Shown here piece after piece: positions 43,736 through 53,743 of a DNA stretch of 64,000 bases. Location: the NCBI GenBank assembly GCA_910577335.1, contig CAJTMJ010000015.1, forward strand, positions 1-64,000, read 5' to 3'. The notes under the pieces were generated by a model, which was given only the letters and a program-made list of their open reading frames with translations, did not search any database and was not told the origin of the DNA. The stretch comes from an uncultured Duncaniella sp. GTDB taxonomy: Bacteria > Bacteroidota > Bacteroidia > Bacteroidales > Muribaculaceae. The position numbers were made by a program, and so were the translations under genes. Position 1 is the first letter of the stretch. Every line of letters begins with the position of its first letter.

Positions 43736-44188
43736 ATGTCAAGATTCAGCTTTTTTACCATTGGAATGTTATATCTGATGAGTGCGTTATGCGCTCCAGA
43801 TATTGCTGCTGCCGAACAGCGTCACTCAAAGGCCTCCCAGTCATATATGGCTGATAAGGAGATATCTTTTGAAATGAACAGTGCGACAGGCTTTGTGCGT
43901 ATACCGGCAGAATACAATTGGGTTAAGGAATATAGTCTTGGCGAAATGAATACACCGGTTGTCAAAAATAAAATCGATGTGAAGGATCGTAACTACCGAT
44001 TCACCATCGGTGTTGAGGAACTTAGAAAATTATGTGGCACCGGGGCTCGCAGATTGCCGATAAAGACAAAGATTATAGATGTAAGAAGCAAGAAAGAGAA
44101 ATCATTCCACATCACACGCCTTATGGTCAGATTCAGATCTAAAGGTGGCGCAGATGTGCAGGTCAGTGGCTACATTTTTGATAAATAA
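43736..44188 (+). CDS. Small exported protein, unknown function
   Basis: The 150-residue product starts at the ATG at 43736 (MSRFSFFTIGMLYLMSALCA, a signal peptide); the frame could be stretched back to a TTG at 43727, which I consider unlikely. The mature part is basic, with no domain I recognise; it contains RLPIKTKIIDVRSKKEKSFH and ends ADVQVSGYIFDK. Two cysteines in the signal region do not form a clear lipobox. It sits 14 bp after prfA and 25 bp before pyrF, so it is likely expressed with them. Confidence 0.65.
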   Translation: MSRFSFFTIGMLYLMSALCAPDIAAAEQRHSKASQSYMADKEISFEMNSATGFVRIPAEYNWVKEYSLGEMNTPVVKNKIDVKDRNYRFTIGVEELRKLCGTGARRLPIKTKIIDVRSKKEKSFHITRLMVRFRSKGGADVQVSGYIFDK

Positions 44189-44213
44189 CAGAATATAAAT
44201 TAAAACATAATAT

Positions 44214-45044
44214 ATGAACCGCTCACAACTTATTGAAAACATCCGTCGCAAGGGTTCGTTTCTTTGCGTAGGGCTCGACACCGACATCAAAAAAATACCG
44301 GCACATCTTCTTAATGAGGAGGATCCGATATTCGCTTTTAACAAAGCGATAATTGATGCGACCGCGCAGTATTGTGTGGCTTACAAACCTAACACCGCTT
44401 TTTATGAAAGCCTTGGTGTGGACGGTTGGAAGTCGCTTGACCGTACGGTTAATTATATACGTGAGAATTATCCTGACCAGTTGGTAATAGCTGACGCAAA
44501 ACGCGGCGATATAGGTAACACCTCTTCGCTGTATGCGCGGGCGTTTTTTGAAAACATGAATGTCGATGCTTTGACTGTGGCTCCCTATATGGGTTTCGAC
44601 AGCGTGAAGCCATTTATGGATTATGAAGGTAAGTGGGTGATTCTGCTTGCCCTCACTTCAAATCCCGGCAGCCGTGATTTCCAATTCCTTACCGATATGA
44701 CAGGTACGCGTCTGTTTGAGCATGTGCTTGAGACTGCACGTCAGTGGGGCAATGAAGATAAACTTATGTTTGTGGTTGGCGCAACTCAGGGTGGAATGTT
44801 CTCTGAGGTTAGACGTGTGGCTCCGAATAATTTCTTGCTTGTTCCCGGTGTCGGCGCACAGGGCGGTAGCCTTGAAGAGGTCGCAAAATGGGGTATGACA
44901 CTTGACTGCGGTCTGATAGTGAACTCGTCACGCGGTATAATCTATGCTTCTAACGGAGAGGATTTCGCGGAAGCGGCAGCTTCAGAAGCAAGAAAGCTTC
45001 GTGACCACATGACCATATTACTGTCAACTCACGGAGTGATCTAA
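44214..45044 (+). CDS. pyrF: Orotidine-5'-phosphate decarboxylase
   Basis: The 276-residue enzyme catalyses the last step of UMP synthesis, converting orotidine monophosphate to UMP. It belongs to the longer OMP-decarboxylase subgroup. The catalytic Lys-Asp network is seen in VIADAKRGDIGNTS, and VGLDTDIKKIP and LVPGVGAQGG are family blocks. The cytoplasmic enzyme lacks any fusion to orotate phosphoribosyltransferase. It is between the exported-protein gene and a GNAT/FemAB-like gene, with a short gap on each side. Confidence 0.95.
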   Translation: MNRSQLIENIRRKGSFLCVGLDTDIKKIPAHLLNEEDPIFAFNKAIIDATAQYCVAYKPNTAFYESLGVDGWKSLDRTVNYIRENYPDQLVIADAKRGDIGNTSSLYARAFFENMNVDALTVAPYMGFDSVKPFMDYEGKWVILLALTSNPGSRDFQFLTDMTGTRLFEHVLETARQWGNEDKLMFVVGATQGGMFSEVRRVAPNNFLLVPGVGAQGGSLEEVAKWGMTLDCGLIVNSSRGIIYASNGEDFAEAAASEARKLRDHMTILLSTHGVI

Positions 45045-45070
45045 GAAGCTTGCAAAATATAAACTTAAAA

Positions 45071-46159
45071 ATGACCAACGGCGTGAAAACGCAAGATGTC
45101 ACATTCGAAATATTCCACACCATATCTCCGCTAAAGGAGATATGGGTGGATTTTGATGTTTTATCCCTGCAGCTGATAGAGGATGGAAAGAAGAAACCGA
45201 TAGAGTATTCTTTCTATCAAAGTTATGCTTGGAATGAGTTTGTAGAGGAATATTACAAGCAACATTCATCACGGTTCAAGCGGTTGGATTACATCTTAAT
45301 GAAGGTGGATGGCGAGCCTAAGGCTATATTGCCGTTGCGGGTCACTCTTTTCCCTAAGCGAAAGATTGAAATGACCTCATGGCGCACAGCCGGTATATGC
45401 AATGCGGTGTCGCCTTGGAATGTCGCAGGTCACGAGAATGTTTTTAAATCGCTTATCGGCTTTATGACTGAGCGGTATAAAGGATATGAAATCCGCCTAT
45501 TCGACATGCCGGTTGAAACTTCGTTTGTTAAAGCGCTGGCGGAATTGCCCGGAGCGAAGGAATCGTTGCGTGACAGCTATCACATACCGCTGAAGGATTT
45601 TGAAAATTTCGACGCTTATTATCTCTCTTTGAGCAAGAAGCTCAGACACAATATCCAGACCCGCAGCAATCATTTCACTCATGGCGATTTGCGCTGGGAA
45701 TTGAAAATCTACGACAAAAATAATCCTCCTACCGAAAAGCAGTGGCTGAGTATATGGCGTATATTTTATTACCGTAAACTTCAATGGAATAAAAAGGCAT
45801 CCAACTTTTTCCGTCGGATAGTGTGCGAGTGGGAAGCCCGCAGGGAGGTGAAAAGCGGAATGAAGGTGGCGAGCTTCAATGCTCTCGACGAAGCCCGGCT
45901 ATTTGTTTATGAAATCAATGGTGAGCCGGCTGCTTTTGTTTTCTGCTATGTCGCCGACGGGTATATAGTGGTGCCAAAATTGGCTATCGACATGCGTTTC
46001 CGCACACATGCCCCCGGCATACTGATGCTTAAAGAGATAATGAAATGGTGTTACGACAACGGTATAAAGGACTTTGACCTGTGTCGTGGTGAAGAGCCAT
46101 ACAAACAACAGATGGGTGGCATCCCATCCCAACTTTCAAGAGTTAAAATAAAAAACTGA
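45071..46159 (+). CDS. GNAT/FemAB-type acyltransferase-like protein
   Basis: The protein (362 residues from MTNGVKTQDV) has a two-domain GNAT layout similar to FemAB and acetyltransf_6 proteins: YSFYQSYAWNEFVEEYY at the N-terminus, LSKKLRHNIQTRSNHF in the middle, and GILMLKEIMKWCYDNGIKDFDLCRGEEPYKQQ at the end split over several blocks. Such proteins attach amino acids or acyl groups in envelope polymers or work on polysaccharides. The substrate is unknown. I chose the ATG at 45071 over the TTG at 45050. It follows pyrF closely. Confidence 0.75.
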   Translation: MTNGVKTQDVTFEIFHTISPLKEIWVDFDVLSLQLIEDGKKKPIEYSFYQSYAWNEFVEEYYKQHSSRFKRLDYILMKVDGEPKAILPLRVTLFPKRKIEMTSWRTAGICNAVSPWNVAGHENVFKSLIGFMTERYKGYEIRLFDMPVETSFVKALAELPGAKESLRDSYHIPLKDFENFDAYYLSLSKKLRHNIQTRSNHFTHGDLRWELKIYDKNNPPTEKQWLSIWRIFYYRKLQWNKKASNFFRRIVCEWEARREVKSGMKVASFNALDEARLFVYEINGEPAAFVFCYVADGYIVVPKLAIDMRFRTHAPGILMLKEIMKWCYDNGIKDFDLCRGEEPYKQQMGGIPSQLSRVKIKN

Positions 46160-46164
46160 CAAAT

Positions 46165-47451
46165 ATGAAACGAATTAAACTGCTCGCAATTGGAATGTTG
46201 TGCGTCTCTGCAATGGCGCAGGGTCAGGATTATGACCATTATTTCCAAGACAAGACATTGCGGTTGGATTACATATTAGGAGCAACACCGAACGGTGATC
46301 GCACTGTGCTCCTTGACGCACAGTCATCGTTACCCGGATGGGCAGGTCGCCGGCATCATCTGAAGGAATTGCCGCTTGCCGGGAACGGATCGGTGACAGT
46401 TTGTGACGAGGCTACCGGCGACACAATCTATCGCACATCCTTCTCGTCGTTGTATAATGAATGGCTTTCAACCGATGAAGCCACAACCACTCCCAAGGGT
46501 TTTGAGCATACAGTGTTGGTGCCTTATCCTAAAGCCCCGGCATTGATTGACATAGACCTGTATAACAGCCGCCATGAAAGCATGGCACGTATGCGTCACC
46601 GTATGGATCCAGCCGATATTCTTATCAGCAAGAAAGGGGAGAAGGATGTGACTCCTCATAAATACATCCACAAGGGTGGAGATCCCAATAAAGCGATAGA
46701 TGTCGCTATCCTTGCCGAGGGGTATACCACAGCTGAAATGGATAGCTTCTATCGGGATGCTGAAATAGCTGTTAAGTCCATATTGGATTATGAGCCGTTT
46801 AAAAGCCATGCAGGTGATTTTAATTTCGTGGCAGTGGCAAGCCCGTCGGCTGAAAGCGGTGTCAGCGTGCCTCGTCTCGGTGATTGGAAGTCAACCGCAT
46901 TTTCATCTCATTTTAGCACTTTCTACAGCGACCGTTATCTCACTTCGCTACATCTGAAAGATATTCATAACGCATTGGCTGGAATACCCTACGAGCATAT
47001 AATAATATTAGCCAACACACCCGAATATGGCGGTGGAGGCATATATAACAGTTACACTCTCACAGCTGCAGGGCATAAGATGTTTAAGCCTGTAGTGGTT
47101 CATGAATTCGGACACAGTTTCGGAGGTCTTGGCGACGAATACTTCTACGAGGGAGACGTAATGGACGATTCATATCCCAAGGATGTAGAGCCATGGGAGC
47201 CGAACATCACCACTCTGGTTGATTTTGACAGCAAGTGGAAGAACCTTTTGCCAAAGGATTGTCCGATACCTACCCCGGTAAGTGAAGCTGCCAAATATCC
47301 GGTTGGCGTCTATGAGGGTGGGGGATACTCGTTCCATGGAGTGTTCCGCCCTGCCGATGACTGCCGTATGCGCACCAACACAGCTCCGGCGTTCTGCCCG
47401 GCATGTCAGAAGGCTATGGATAACCTGATAAACTTCTATGTGAATGAATAA
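46165..47451 (+). CDS. Exported M64-family zinc metallopeptidase
   Basis: This 428-residue protein has a signal peptide (LLAIGMLCVSAMAQGQ), an N-terminal M64-type domain (~25-150) and a peptidase domain. The zinc motif is HEFGHSFGGLGDEYF, with His313, Glu314 and His317. M64 was founded on an IgA peptidase from a Clostridium ramosum strain; homologues in Bacteroidales are common and have no proven target. CRMRTNTAPAFCPACQKAMD near the end is a conserved block. It sits 5 bp after the FemAB-like gene and may be expressed with it. Confidence 0.9.
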   Translation: MKRIKLLAIGMLCVSAMAQGQDYDHYFQDKTLRLDYILGATPNGDRTVLLDAQSSLPGWAGRRHHLKELPLAGNGSVTVCDEATGDTIYRTSFSSLYNEWLSTDEATTTPKGFEHTVLVPYPKAPALIDIDLYNSRHESMARMRHRMDPADILISKKGEKDVTPHKYIHKGGDPNKAIDVAILAEGYTTAEMDSFYRDAEIAVKSILDYEPFKSHAGDFNFVAVASPSAESGVSVPRLGDWKSTAFSSHFSTFYSDRYLTSLHLKDIHNALAGIPYEHIIILANTPEYGGGGIYNSYTLTAAGHKMFKPVVVHEFGHSFGGLGDEYFYEGDVMDDSYPKDVEPWEPNITTLVDFDSKWKNLLPKDCPIPTPVSEAAKYPVGVYEGGGYSFHGVFRPADDCRMRTNTAPAFCPACQKAMDNLINFYVNE

Positions 47452-47527
47452 AAGTCAGGAAATGGCAGGTTAATGATGGCTAATTGCAGTCTTAGTGAAA
47501 GAAAGTGAAAATAAATTTGATGAAGTT

Positions 47528-47558
47528 TTTGTTAAATCAATAATATTCACTACCTTTG
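47528..47558 (+). promoter_or_regulatory. Promoter of rpmE2
   Basis: TTTG (47528-47531), a 19-bp spacer and TACCTTTG (47551-47558) match the Bacteroidetes consensus exactly. The leader to the ATG at 47634 is about 70 bases. Confidence 0.8.
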
Positions 47559-47633
47559 CACCGCCATTACGAATCTAAGTGCCCTACCAGCACATTTTCA
47601 ACACTTTGATAATAATATAACCACGAAATAAAA

Positions 47634-47888
47634 ATGAAAGCAGACATCCATCCTTCAAATTATCGCGAAGTAGTTTTCAAAGATATGTCAAATGATGAAA
47701 TCTTCATCACTCGTTCTACTATCGCTTCAAAGGAGACAATAGAAGTTGATGGCGTGACCTATCCTTTGGTCAAGCTTGAAATCACCAGCTCTTCTCACCC
47801 CTTCTTCACTGGTAAGCAGAAGCTCGTTGACACCGCAGGTCGTGTTGATAAGTTCATGAGCCGTTACGGAAACCGTAAGAAGAAATAA
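47634..47888 (+). CDS. rpmE2: 50S ribosomal protein L31 type B
   Basis: The 84-residue protein is the zinc-free type B form of L31: MKADIHPSNYREVVFKD, SHPFFTGKQKLVDTAGRVDK, no CxxC pairs. Bacteria usually swap type A for type B when zinc is scarce, but Bacteroidetes commonly carry only type B. It joins the central protuberance of the 50S subunit. It has its own promoter and a strong terminator at 47921. Confidence 0.97.
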   Translation: MKADIHPSNYREVVFKDMSNDEIFITRSTIASKETIEVDGVTYPLVKLEITSSSHPFFTGKQKLVDTAGRVDKFMSRYGNRKKK

Positions 47889-47920
47889 TAATTATCCCCG
47901 AGAGGAGATTTTAAGAGATA

Positions 47921-47958
47921 ATCGGGAGTTGCAATCAGTTGCGACTCCCGATTTTTTT
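47921..47958 (+). terminator. Intrinsic terminator after rpmE2
   Basis: ATCGGGAGT-TGCAA and TTGC-GACTCCCGAT pair around a TCAG loop and are followed by a run of seven T. Confidence 0.85.
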
Positions 47959-48004
47959 ATTGACTGAATGAAGATATTCAGTGTTTATTGGGTGTGGGAT
48001 ATTG

Positions 48005-49315
48005 CTATAAGTTATTTCTTCCTGTTGAGTCAAGATACTGTGCTTCTGACAGTTTGAACAGTCCGTAAGCGGATATATAGTCATCCTTAGCCTGACGGTC
48101 AAGAGCCTGAGCATCCAAGAGGTCAGTAATGGTGCTCATACCGGCTTCATAGTAAGCCTTATTCAGTCGGAGGTTTTCTTCGCTTTGGGTTATAGCCTCA
48201 CGGGCAATCATCATTTTGCGATGGGCGGCAGTGAGATTGTCCCATTTGTCCGACATCTCTATTTCAAGTTTTTGACTCAGATTATCAAGTTCGGTACGGG
48301 CGTTTCCCAGTTCGAGAGATTTACGCTTTATGGCATGTGAGCCACCCCACCAGCCGGAGATAGGCACTGATATGGTTGCCATTACACCGCCAAAGTTGTG
48401 ATTCTGATTGAACACGTTGTGATAGAACCAGCCAGCACCGACAGCGACTTTAGGCAGGTTTTGTCCTATCTCCATTTTGCGTTCCAAATTTTTGGCTTCG
48501 ACATTTTTCACAAGCAACTGATGATCGTTGGTAAGCCTCAGCGCATCGGCAGGATTCACATACAACTCTTTCGGATATGCTGGCACGGAGTCGGGAACTT
48601 CACTTGTCACGTCGATATTTTTAGTGGGTCCAAGACCTATCTGTTGCGCAAGCAGCATCTTCATCAGCTCTATCCCGTTTTCAAGGTCTACGAGGTCGGC
48701 ACGGTAGCTGTTTCGTTTTAGCTCTACCTTCAGATAGTCGTTCATTGTCGCTACTCCGACATCAACGGCAGTCTTTACCTGTAGTCCGAGTGTGTCGAGT
48801 GTGGTTATGGCACTTTCCAAGGTGTGTTTGGTGGCTTTAAGTGTCACAAGTTGCCAGTACAGAGCCTCAGTCTGCAACTGCACTTGGTCGGCAGTCTGCT
48901 CCTTGCGTATGCGGGCGGCTTCTTCACCTACCTTAGCCAATTTATTGCCATTTACAATCTGACCACCCATAAACACAGGCTGGAGCGCCCATATCCCGGC
49001 AGCTTTACCTTTATCTATTATTCCGAGAGTAAACAGGTCAAGCACGGTATATTGTATCATATCGTGGTTAGTGCGGAATGCGGAAGCACTTGCGGAAATC
49101 TCAGGGAAATACTTTGTAAAAGCTTCCTTGCCTGTCTCTTTAGCCGCACGCACGTTATTGTCGGCAGTGCGGATCTCGGCATTGCTTGCAAGCGCCATCT
49201 GTTTGCACTGTTCGAGCGTGAACACTGAATCAGCCATGGTCTCCGTCATCGAAGATTGTGCCAAAGCGGACGATGCTGTCAGGAGGTATATGATTAATAA
49301 ATTTATACTTTTCAT
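48005..49315 (-). CDS. TolC-family outer-membrane efflux protein
   Basis: The protein (436 residues from MKSINLLIIYLLTASSALAQ, a signal peptide) is a TolC-like helical outer-membrane channel; VFTLEQCKQMALASNAEIRT and the repeated coiled-coil blocks match the OEP family. An in-frame earlier start at 49357 would add residues before the signal peptide, so I reject it. It is the third gene of an adaptor-permease-channel operon and would complete a tripartite efflux pump across the envelope. The substrate is unknown. Confidence 0.9.
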   Translation of the reverse strand: MKSINLLIIYLLTASSALAQSSMTETMADSVFTLEQCKQMALASNAEIRTADNNVRAAKETGKEAFTKYFPEISASASAFRTNHDMIQYTVLDLFTLGIIDKGKAAGIWALQPVFMGGQIVNGNKLAKVGEEAARIRKEQTADQVQLQTEALYWQLVTLKATKHTLESAITTLDTLGLQVKTAVDVGVATMNDYLKVELKRNSYRADLVDLENGIELMKMLLAQQIGLGPTKNIDVTSEVPDSVPAYPKELYVNPADALRLTNDHQLLVKNVEAKNLERKMEIGQNLPKVAVGAGWFYHNVFNQNHNFGGVMATISVPISGWWGGSHAIKRKSLELGNARTELDNLSQKLEIEMSDKWDNLTAAHRKMMIAREAITQSEENLRLNKAYYEAGMSTITDLLDAQALDRQAKDDYISAYGLFKLSEAQYLDSTGRNNL

Positions 49316-49353
49316 TGTCTTGATATTTTTGAGTGTGGATTCAAACACATTTA

Positions 49354-52300
49354 TCAAAGAAGGTGGGTCTCAAGCGGTTGCTCAAGGGGTTTGTCGGCTC
49401 CTTTTTGCCTGCACTTCATCATGCTGTAAGCCACCGGTATGACTGTCAGTATGAATATCATTGTTATGGGTGTGCCCCAGAAGATCACAACACCCATAGG
49501 CTTCCATAATGCGCTGTTTCCGGTCACCATCGGTAACACACCCATAGTGGCGGCAGCCGAGGTAAGGAATATCGGGCGCATTCTACGCTTCGAAGCGTTG
49601 AGCACGGCGTCGTACATTGTCTGACCTTGGTTTCTCAACTCTTCGGCATAGTCAAGCAGCACGATTGCGTTTCGAACCAATATACCCATCAGGGAGACTA
49701 TACCCAAAACACATGTGAGTGACAGAGCGGTATCCTGTATGATTAGTCCGATGGCGGCTCCCGGTACACACAGGAGAAGTGATAGAAGCAGAAGTATGGA
49801 GGTGTCTGCCTGAGCATAGTGGAACAGCAGGATGAAGAATATGACAGCGACTGCCATTGCCAATCCTGAGAGAATCTCAGGCAAAGTGTCCATTGTGTTT
49901 TCCCATTCGCCACCTTTACTAATCTGTATACCGGCAGGGAGATGCATTTTATTAATGCTGTCGGTCAACGCTATCGTACGGTCTATGACATTGACATTAC
50001 GCTGAACTTCCGATATCAATGACACGGTATATACTCCGTTGTAATGGGTCAGCATACCCGGATGCCATTGCGGTGTGATGGATGAAATCTGTCGCAAAGG
50101 CACAGTACTTAGACCGATCACCGGCATTGGTTCCTCTTCAAGGTCGCTCACATTGCTCAGATGTGAAGTACCGGTCTTGAGAGTCACAGGTATGCCATAG
50201 TCACCTTCCCATACGGTCGCAACAGGGAGCCCCTGAGAGTAACGAAGGGCAAGAGTGGTTTCTATAAGAGTGGAATTAAGCCCAAGGCGTTCAGCACGTA
50301 TTTTGTCAGGGCTAATCAAGGCTGAGGCAAGAGGATTGTCGAGCGATGTGCGGACATTACGTAATCCCGGCACACGACGAGCCACTGCGGCTACAGAATC
50401 AACCACTCGTTGCAATGTTGCCGGATCGGCTCCTGAAAATTTTATCTGTATCGGATAGTCGGCTGTGGAGTAGCTGAGTTGCTTAAATCTCACAAACGCA
50501 TCAGGGAAGTAGCTCTCATACTTTTCGGTGTATTCATTCAAGACTTCTATGGTAGCTTCATTGCTTTTGGTATTGACAATGAACTGAGCGAAGTTAGGAC
50601 CTCCGACCTGAGGTGCGTATGTTGCTTGGAATCTTGGAGAGGAGCAACCATGGAATGAAGCTATAGACACGACTCTCGGATCCTTGGAAATAATACGTTC
50701 GAGAGAATCGGCTATCATGGTGGAGCGTTCTACCGAGGCACCCCTCGGAAGATTTATCTCCACGGCAAACTGGTTTCGCTCGGCGATAGGCATAAGCTGT
50801 AGCGGACGAGAGATGAACAGCCAACCACCTATAATTATACATAACACACCGATGACAATCGTGGTCTTTGGGAAGCGGAAGCACCAGTCGATGACCTTAT
50901 TGTAGAAATTCTGCATGGAGATAAAAAAGCTGAATTTCTTTTTCCCCGATTCGAGAGCTTCACGCTGCAATTTATAGATAGGCTTTTTGATGAGTCGGTA
51001 TTGCATATATGGCACGAGCAGTTCAGCCACAAGCAATGATACTAAAAGAATAATGGTCATGCCCCACGGGAAGTCGGTAAGGAAGTCACGGAACATACCC
51101 TTAATAGTGATGAGGAACGGGAAGAATGTCACAGATATGGCAAGCGTGGCTGAGAATATGGCTTTGAAAAATTCCGTTCCCGATCGCAGGGTCGCTGAAT
51201 AGTGATCCATACCTTCCGATATGAGTTCCACATAATCATCAATGATGACCACTGAGTTGTCAACAATCATACCCAACGTCACTATAAGACAAGCGAGGGT
51301 CACAGTGTTAAGCTCGATGCCAAAAGCGTAGAACAAGCCGAGTGAAATAAATATCGCAATCGGGATTGTCGATGCGGCAATCAAAGCCACATTAAATGGC
51401 AAAAGCAACATTATGACTACCACTACCGCTATGATGGCGACAAGTAGCTCAACGAGGAAATAGTTTACAGAGCTGTTGACCACTACCGGCTGGTCGGTGA
51501 TTTTAAATAAGGTGACACTTTCGGGGATTTCAGATTTGAAAGCTTCAATCTGTTTGTCAACCTCCTTACCCATCTCTACTATATTATAACCTTCCTTCAT
51601 CTGCACACTGAGCAGGATACATTTCTGGAAGTTATTGGTTATGTAGCTGTCAGGGTCGGGATATTCTCTTTTGATATCAGCGATATCTCCAAGTTTTACA
51701 ATGCTTCCGTCGGGCATTGACAGCACAATCATCTCGGCGATGTCAGCTATAGAATTAGCCGAACGCTTCACGATGATGGGCTGTGTGTAATGTCCGTTAC
51801 GCAACGCTCCTCCGGTGGTCTGAAATCCCTGAGCGAGTAGAGTTGCGCCAACGGTTGTCTCGGAGAGCGCATAATGCTTAAGCTTTTCGGGATTGAGATA
51901 CACGGCAAATTCCTCTTTCTGCTTTCCGGAAACGGTCATGGTTCCCACGCTTTCAACCGTGCGTAACCTGTCCTTAAGATCGTCCATGTAATCGCCAAGC
52001 TCGCGATAGGTTTTATCTTCGCTCTGCATGGTTATCAGCAGGGCAGAGGTGTCGCCGAAATTACTGAGTGTTTCCACTGCAAGCACTCCGGGAGGGAGGG
52101 TCAGTTTCGCTTGCTCCATCCCTATCTTAAACTCATTCCAGAAGGGTTTGGAGTCAGAGACATTGTTGTCGAGCTCGACAAAAATAATCAGCATCCCATC
52201 TGAAATCTGCGAATGTGTCTTCTTTTTATCGACCTCTTTGTAGGAGAAAACATAGTCTTCAAGAGGTTTTAGGACCTCCTGTTCGATCTGTTCGACAGTC

Positions 52301-52518
52301 GCTCCCGGATATACGGCAGCAACCACACCTTCACGTATGGTAAATGACGGAAATTCGTTTTTATCCATCACTTTCAGCGCATATATGCCAAAAGCGATGA
52401 GCACACACACCAGCAGTATCACCTCCTTGCGGTACTTCAGTCCGGCGACAACCAACGGGTTGGGTCGAAGCTGAGGGGTAGGTGTGGTTTTTGGATTTGA
52501 TGTATATGATGAAGCCAT
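49354..52518 (-). CDS. RND efflux transporter permease
   Basis: This 1054-residue inner-membrane pump has the duplicated RND structure with about 12 helices. An N-terminal helix (VILLVCVLIAFGIYALKVM), the Asp pair of the proton relay in LIVTLGMIVDNSVVIIDDYV, and the last membrane block near GILVRNAIVLLDYAEELR are typical of the AcrB/hydrophobe-amphiphile family. The operon is adaptor (53618), permease, TolC (49315). Expelled compounds (bile salts, drugs or metabolites) cannot be read. No TetR- or AraC-type regulator is next to it. Confidence 0.94.
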   Translation of the reverse strand: MASSYTSNPKTTPTPQLRPNPLVVAGLKYRKEVILLVCVLIAFGIYALKVMDKNEFPSFTIREGVVAAVYPGATVEQIEQEVLKPLEDYVFSYKEVDKKKTHSQISDGMLIIFVELDNNVSDSKPFWNEFKIGMEQAKLTLPPGVLAVETLSNFGDTSALLITMQSEDKTYRELGDYMDDLKDRLRTVESVGTMTVSGKQKEEFAVYLNPEKLKHYALSETTVGATLLAQGFQTTGGALRNGHYTQPIIVKRSANSIADIAEMIVLSMPDGSIVKLGDIADIKREYPDPDSYITNNFQKCILLSVQMKEGYNIVEMGKEVDKQIEAFKSEIPESVTLFKITDQPVVVNSSVNYFLVELLVAIIAVVVVIMLLLPFNVALIAASTIPIAIFISLGLFYAFGIELNTVTLACLIVTLGMIVDNSVVIIDDYVELISEGMDHYSATLRSGTEFFKAIFSATLAISVTFFPFLITIKGMFRDFLTDFPWGMTIILLVSLLVAELLVPYMQYRLIKKPIYKLQREALESGKKKFSFFISMQNFYNKVIDWCFRFPKTTIVIGVLCIIIGGWLFISRPLQLMPIAERNQFAVEINLPRGASVERSTMIADSLERIISKDPRVVSIASFHGCSSPRFQATYAPQVGGPNFAQFIVNTKSNEATIEVLNEYTEKYESYFPDAFVRFKQLSYSTADYPIQIKFSGADPATLQRVVDSVAAVARRVPGLRNVRTSLDNPLASALISPDKIRAERLGLNSTLIETTLALRYSQGLPVATVWEGDYGIPVTLKTGTSHLSNVSDLEEEPMPVIGLSTVPLRQISSITPQWHPGMLTHYNGVYTVSLISEVQRNVNVIDRTIALTDSINKMHLPAGIQISKGGEWENTMDTLPEILSGLAMAVAVIFFILLFHYAQADTSILLLLSLLLCVPGAAIGLIIQDTALSLTCVLGIVSLMGILVRNAIVLLDYAEELRNQGQTMYDAVLNASKRRMRPIFLTSAAATMGVLPMVTGNSALWKPMGVVIFWGTPITMIFILTVIPVAYSMMKCRQKGADKPLEQPLETHLL

Positions 52519-52541
52519 AGTAAGACAATAGTTAGGTTTGG

Positions 52542-53618
52542 TTATTTCGCAGATACTGACACTTCAGTTCCTGTGCTCACTTTCTGCATCCCTGAGACTA
52601 TCACGCTATCGCCGACGGCAAGTCCGTTCTTAACGATAACGCCGTCAGGAGAAAATTCATCGACAGTGACAAATTTTCTGATAGCCTTACCGTCTTTGAC
52701 TGTCCATACAAACTGCCGATTGTCGGCATCAAGAAGTACCGACTGGGACGGGAGGATAAATGATGCGTGTTGGGGTTGTGCTGAATTATCTGATTTTTCA
52801 GAGCTAATAGACATGGAACCGATCATGCCGGGGAGAATTTTACCGTCGGGATTCGGGATACTGAATTTGACAGTGTATGATCGGGTCAACGGATCAGCCA
52901 CAACAGCTTTCTGGCTGATTTTACCTTCCACTTTCAAACTGTCGAGTCCGTCAAGGATTACATTCGCAGTACATCCGTCACTAAAGTTGGATATTTCCTC
53001 TTCGGGAACAGATATTGCCATGCGGATATCGTTGAGATTAACAATCCGCAGGATTGGTTGGGCAGCTATCACAGTCTGTCCGTCATCTGAAAGTTTTTCA
53101 GACACATATCCTGATATTGGTGAATGGATGGTGGCATCACCTACCGCTCTGTTGGCAAGTGCCGCAGCATTTTCAGCCTGTTTCAATTTTGACTGTACCT
53201 CCACCCATTTGATGTCGGGGAGGGCGTTTGCGTCGTGCAGTTTTTTTAGACGTCCGTATGCATCACGGGCTTCTTCAAGTTCAGCCTGAGCAATGTTGTT
53301 GGCGTTCATCAGGCTTTCATCCTTGATTCGTGCCAACAGTTGCCCCTTGCTCACTTTATCACCGACCTCAGCGTAAATTCTGGTTATGGTTCCCGGGACG
53401 GAGAAGCTTACGGTAGTGGCATCTGCCGATTCGACAGTGCCGGAAAATACTCTGTCGGAATTGCCGGTGCTGTTCCCCTGCATAACCTTCACGCTTACCT
53501 TAACCGGAGGAATAGTTGTGGGAGTATCGTGTTTTTTACATCCGCTAATAGCGACACTTGTTGCCAACATGATTGCTATAGGGATAATGGGATGCTTAAT
53601 AGTGTTGAAACGTGTCAT
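52542..53618 (-). CDS. RND efflux periplasmic adaptor (lipoprotein)
   Basis: The 358-residue protein starts with a lipoprotein signal (IMLATSVAISGCKK, Cys near residue 26). It shows the adaptor pattern: a biotinyl-lipoyl-like half (VFSGTVESADATTVSFSVPG, VGDKVSKGQLLARI), a helical hairpin (~110-145) and a beta-barrel end (ILPGMIGSMSI). It links the permease to the TolC channel in the periplasm. It is the first gene of the pump operon, 23 bp before the permease. TAAATTTG at 53651-53658 fits as the operon -7 box. Confidence 0.93.
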   Translation of the reverse strand: MTRFNTIKHPIIPIAIMLATSVAISGCKKHDTPTTIPPVKVSVKVMQGNSTGNSDRVFSGTVESADATTVSFSVPGTITRIYAEVGDKVSKGQLLARIKDESLMNANNIAQAELEEARDAYGRLKKLHDANALPDIKWVEVQSKLKQAENAAALANRAVGDATIHSPISGYVSEKLSDDGQTVIAAQPILRIVNLNDIRMAISVPEEEISNFSDGCTANVILDGLDSLKVEGKISQKAVVADPLTRSYTVKFSIPNPDGKILPGMIGSMSISSEKSDNSAQPQHASFILPSQSVLLDADNRQFVWTVKDGKAIRKFVTVDEFSPDGVIVKNGLAVGDSVIVSGMQKVSTGTEVSVSAK

Positions 53619-53650
53619 AATAAATCAGGTGTGTTTAATTGATTTTAAAA

Positions 53651-53658
53651 CAAATTTA
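53651..53658 (-). promoter_or_regulatory. -7 promoter box of the efflux operon
   Basis: The minus strand reads TAAATTTG about 35 bp upstream of the adaptor ATG. No -33 TTTG at ideal spacing (a TTTTG-like run is 16 bp away). Confidence 0.45.
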
Positions 53659-53743
53659 CATAACATTAAGTTTTCAAATATATATGTATATGAAAACGGC
53701 AGCATCCGTCACGGATACCGCCGTTTCAATCTATGAGACTTTA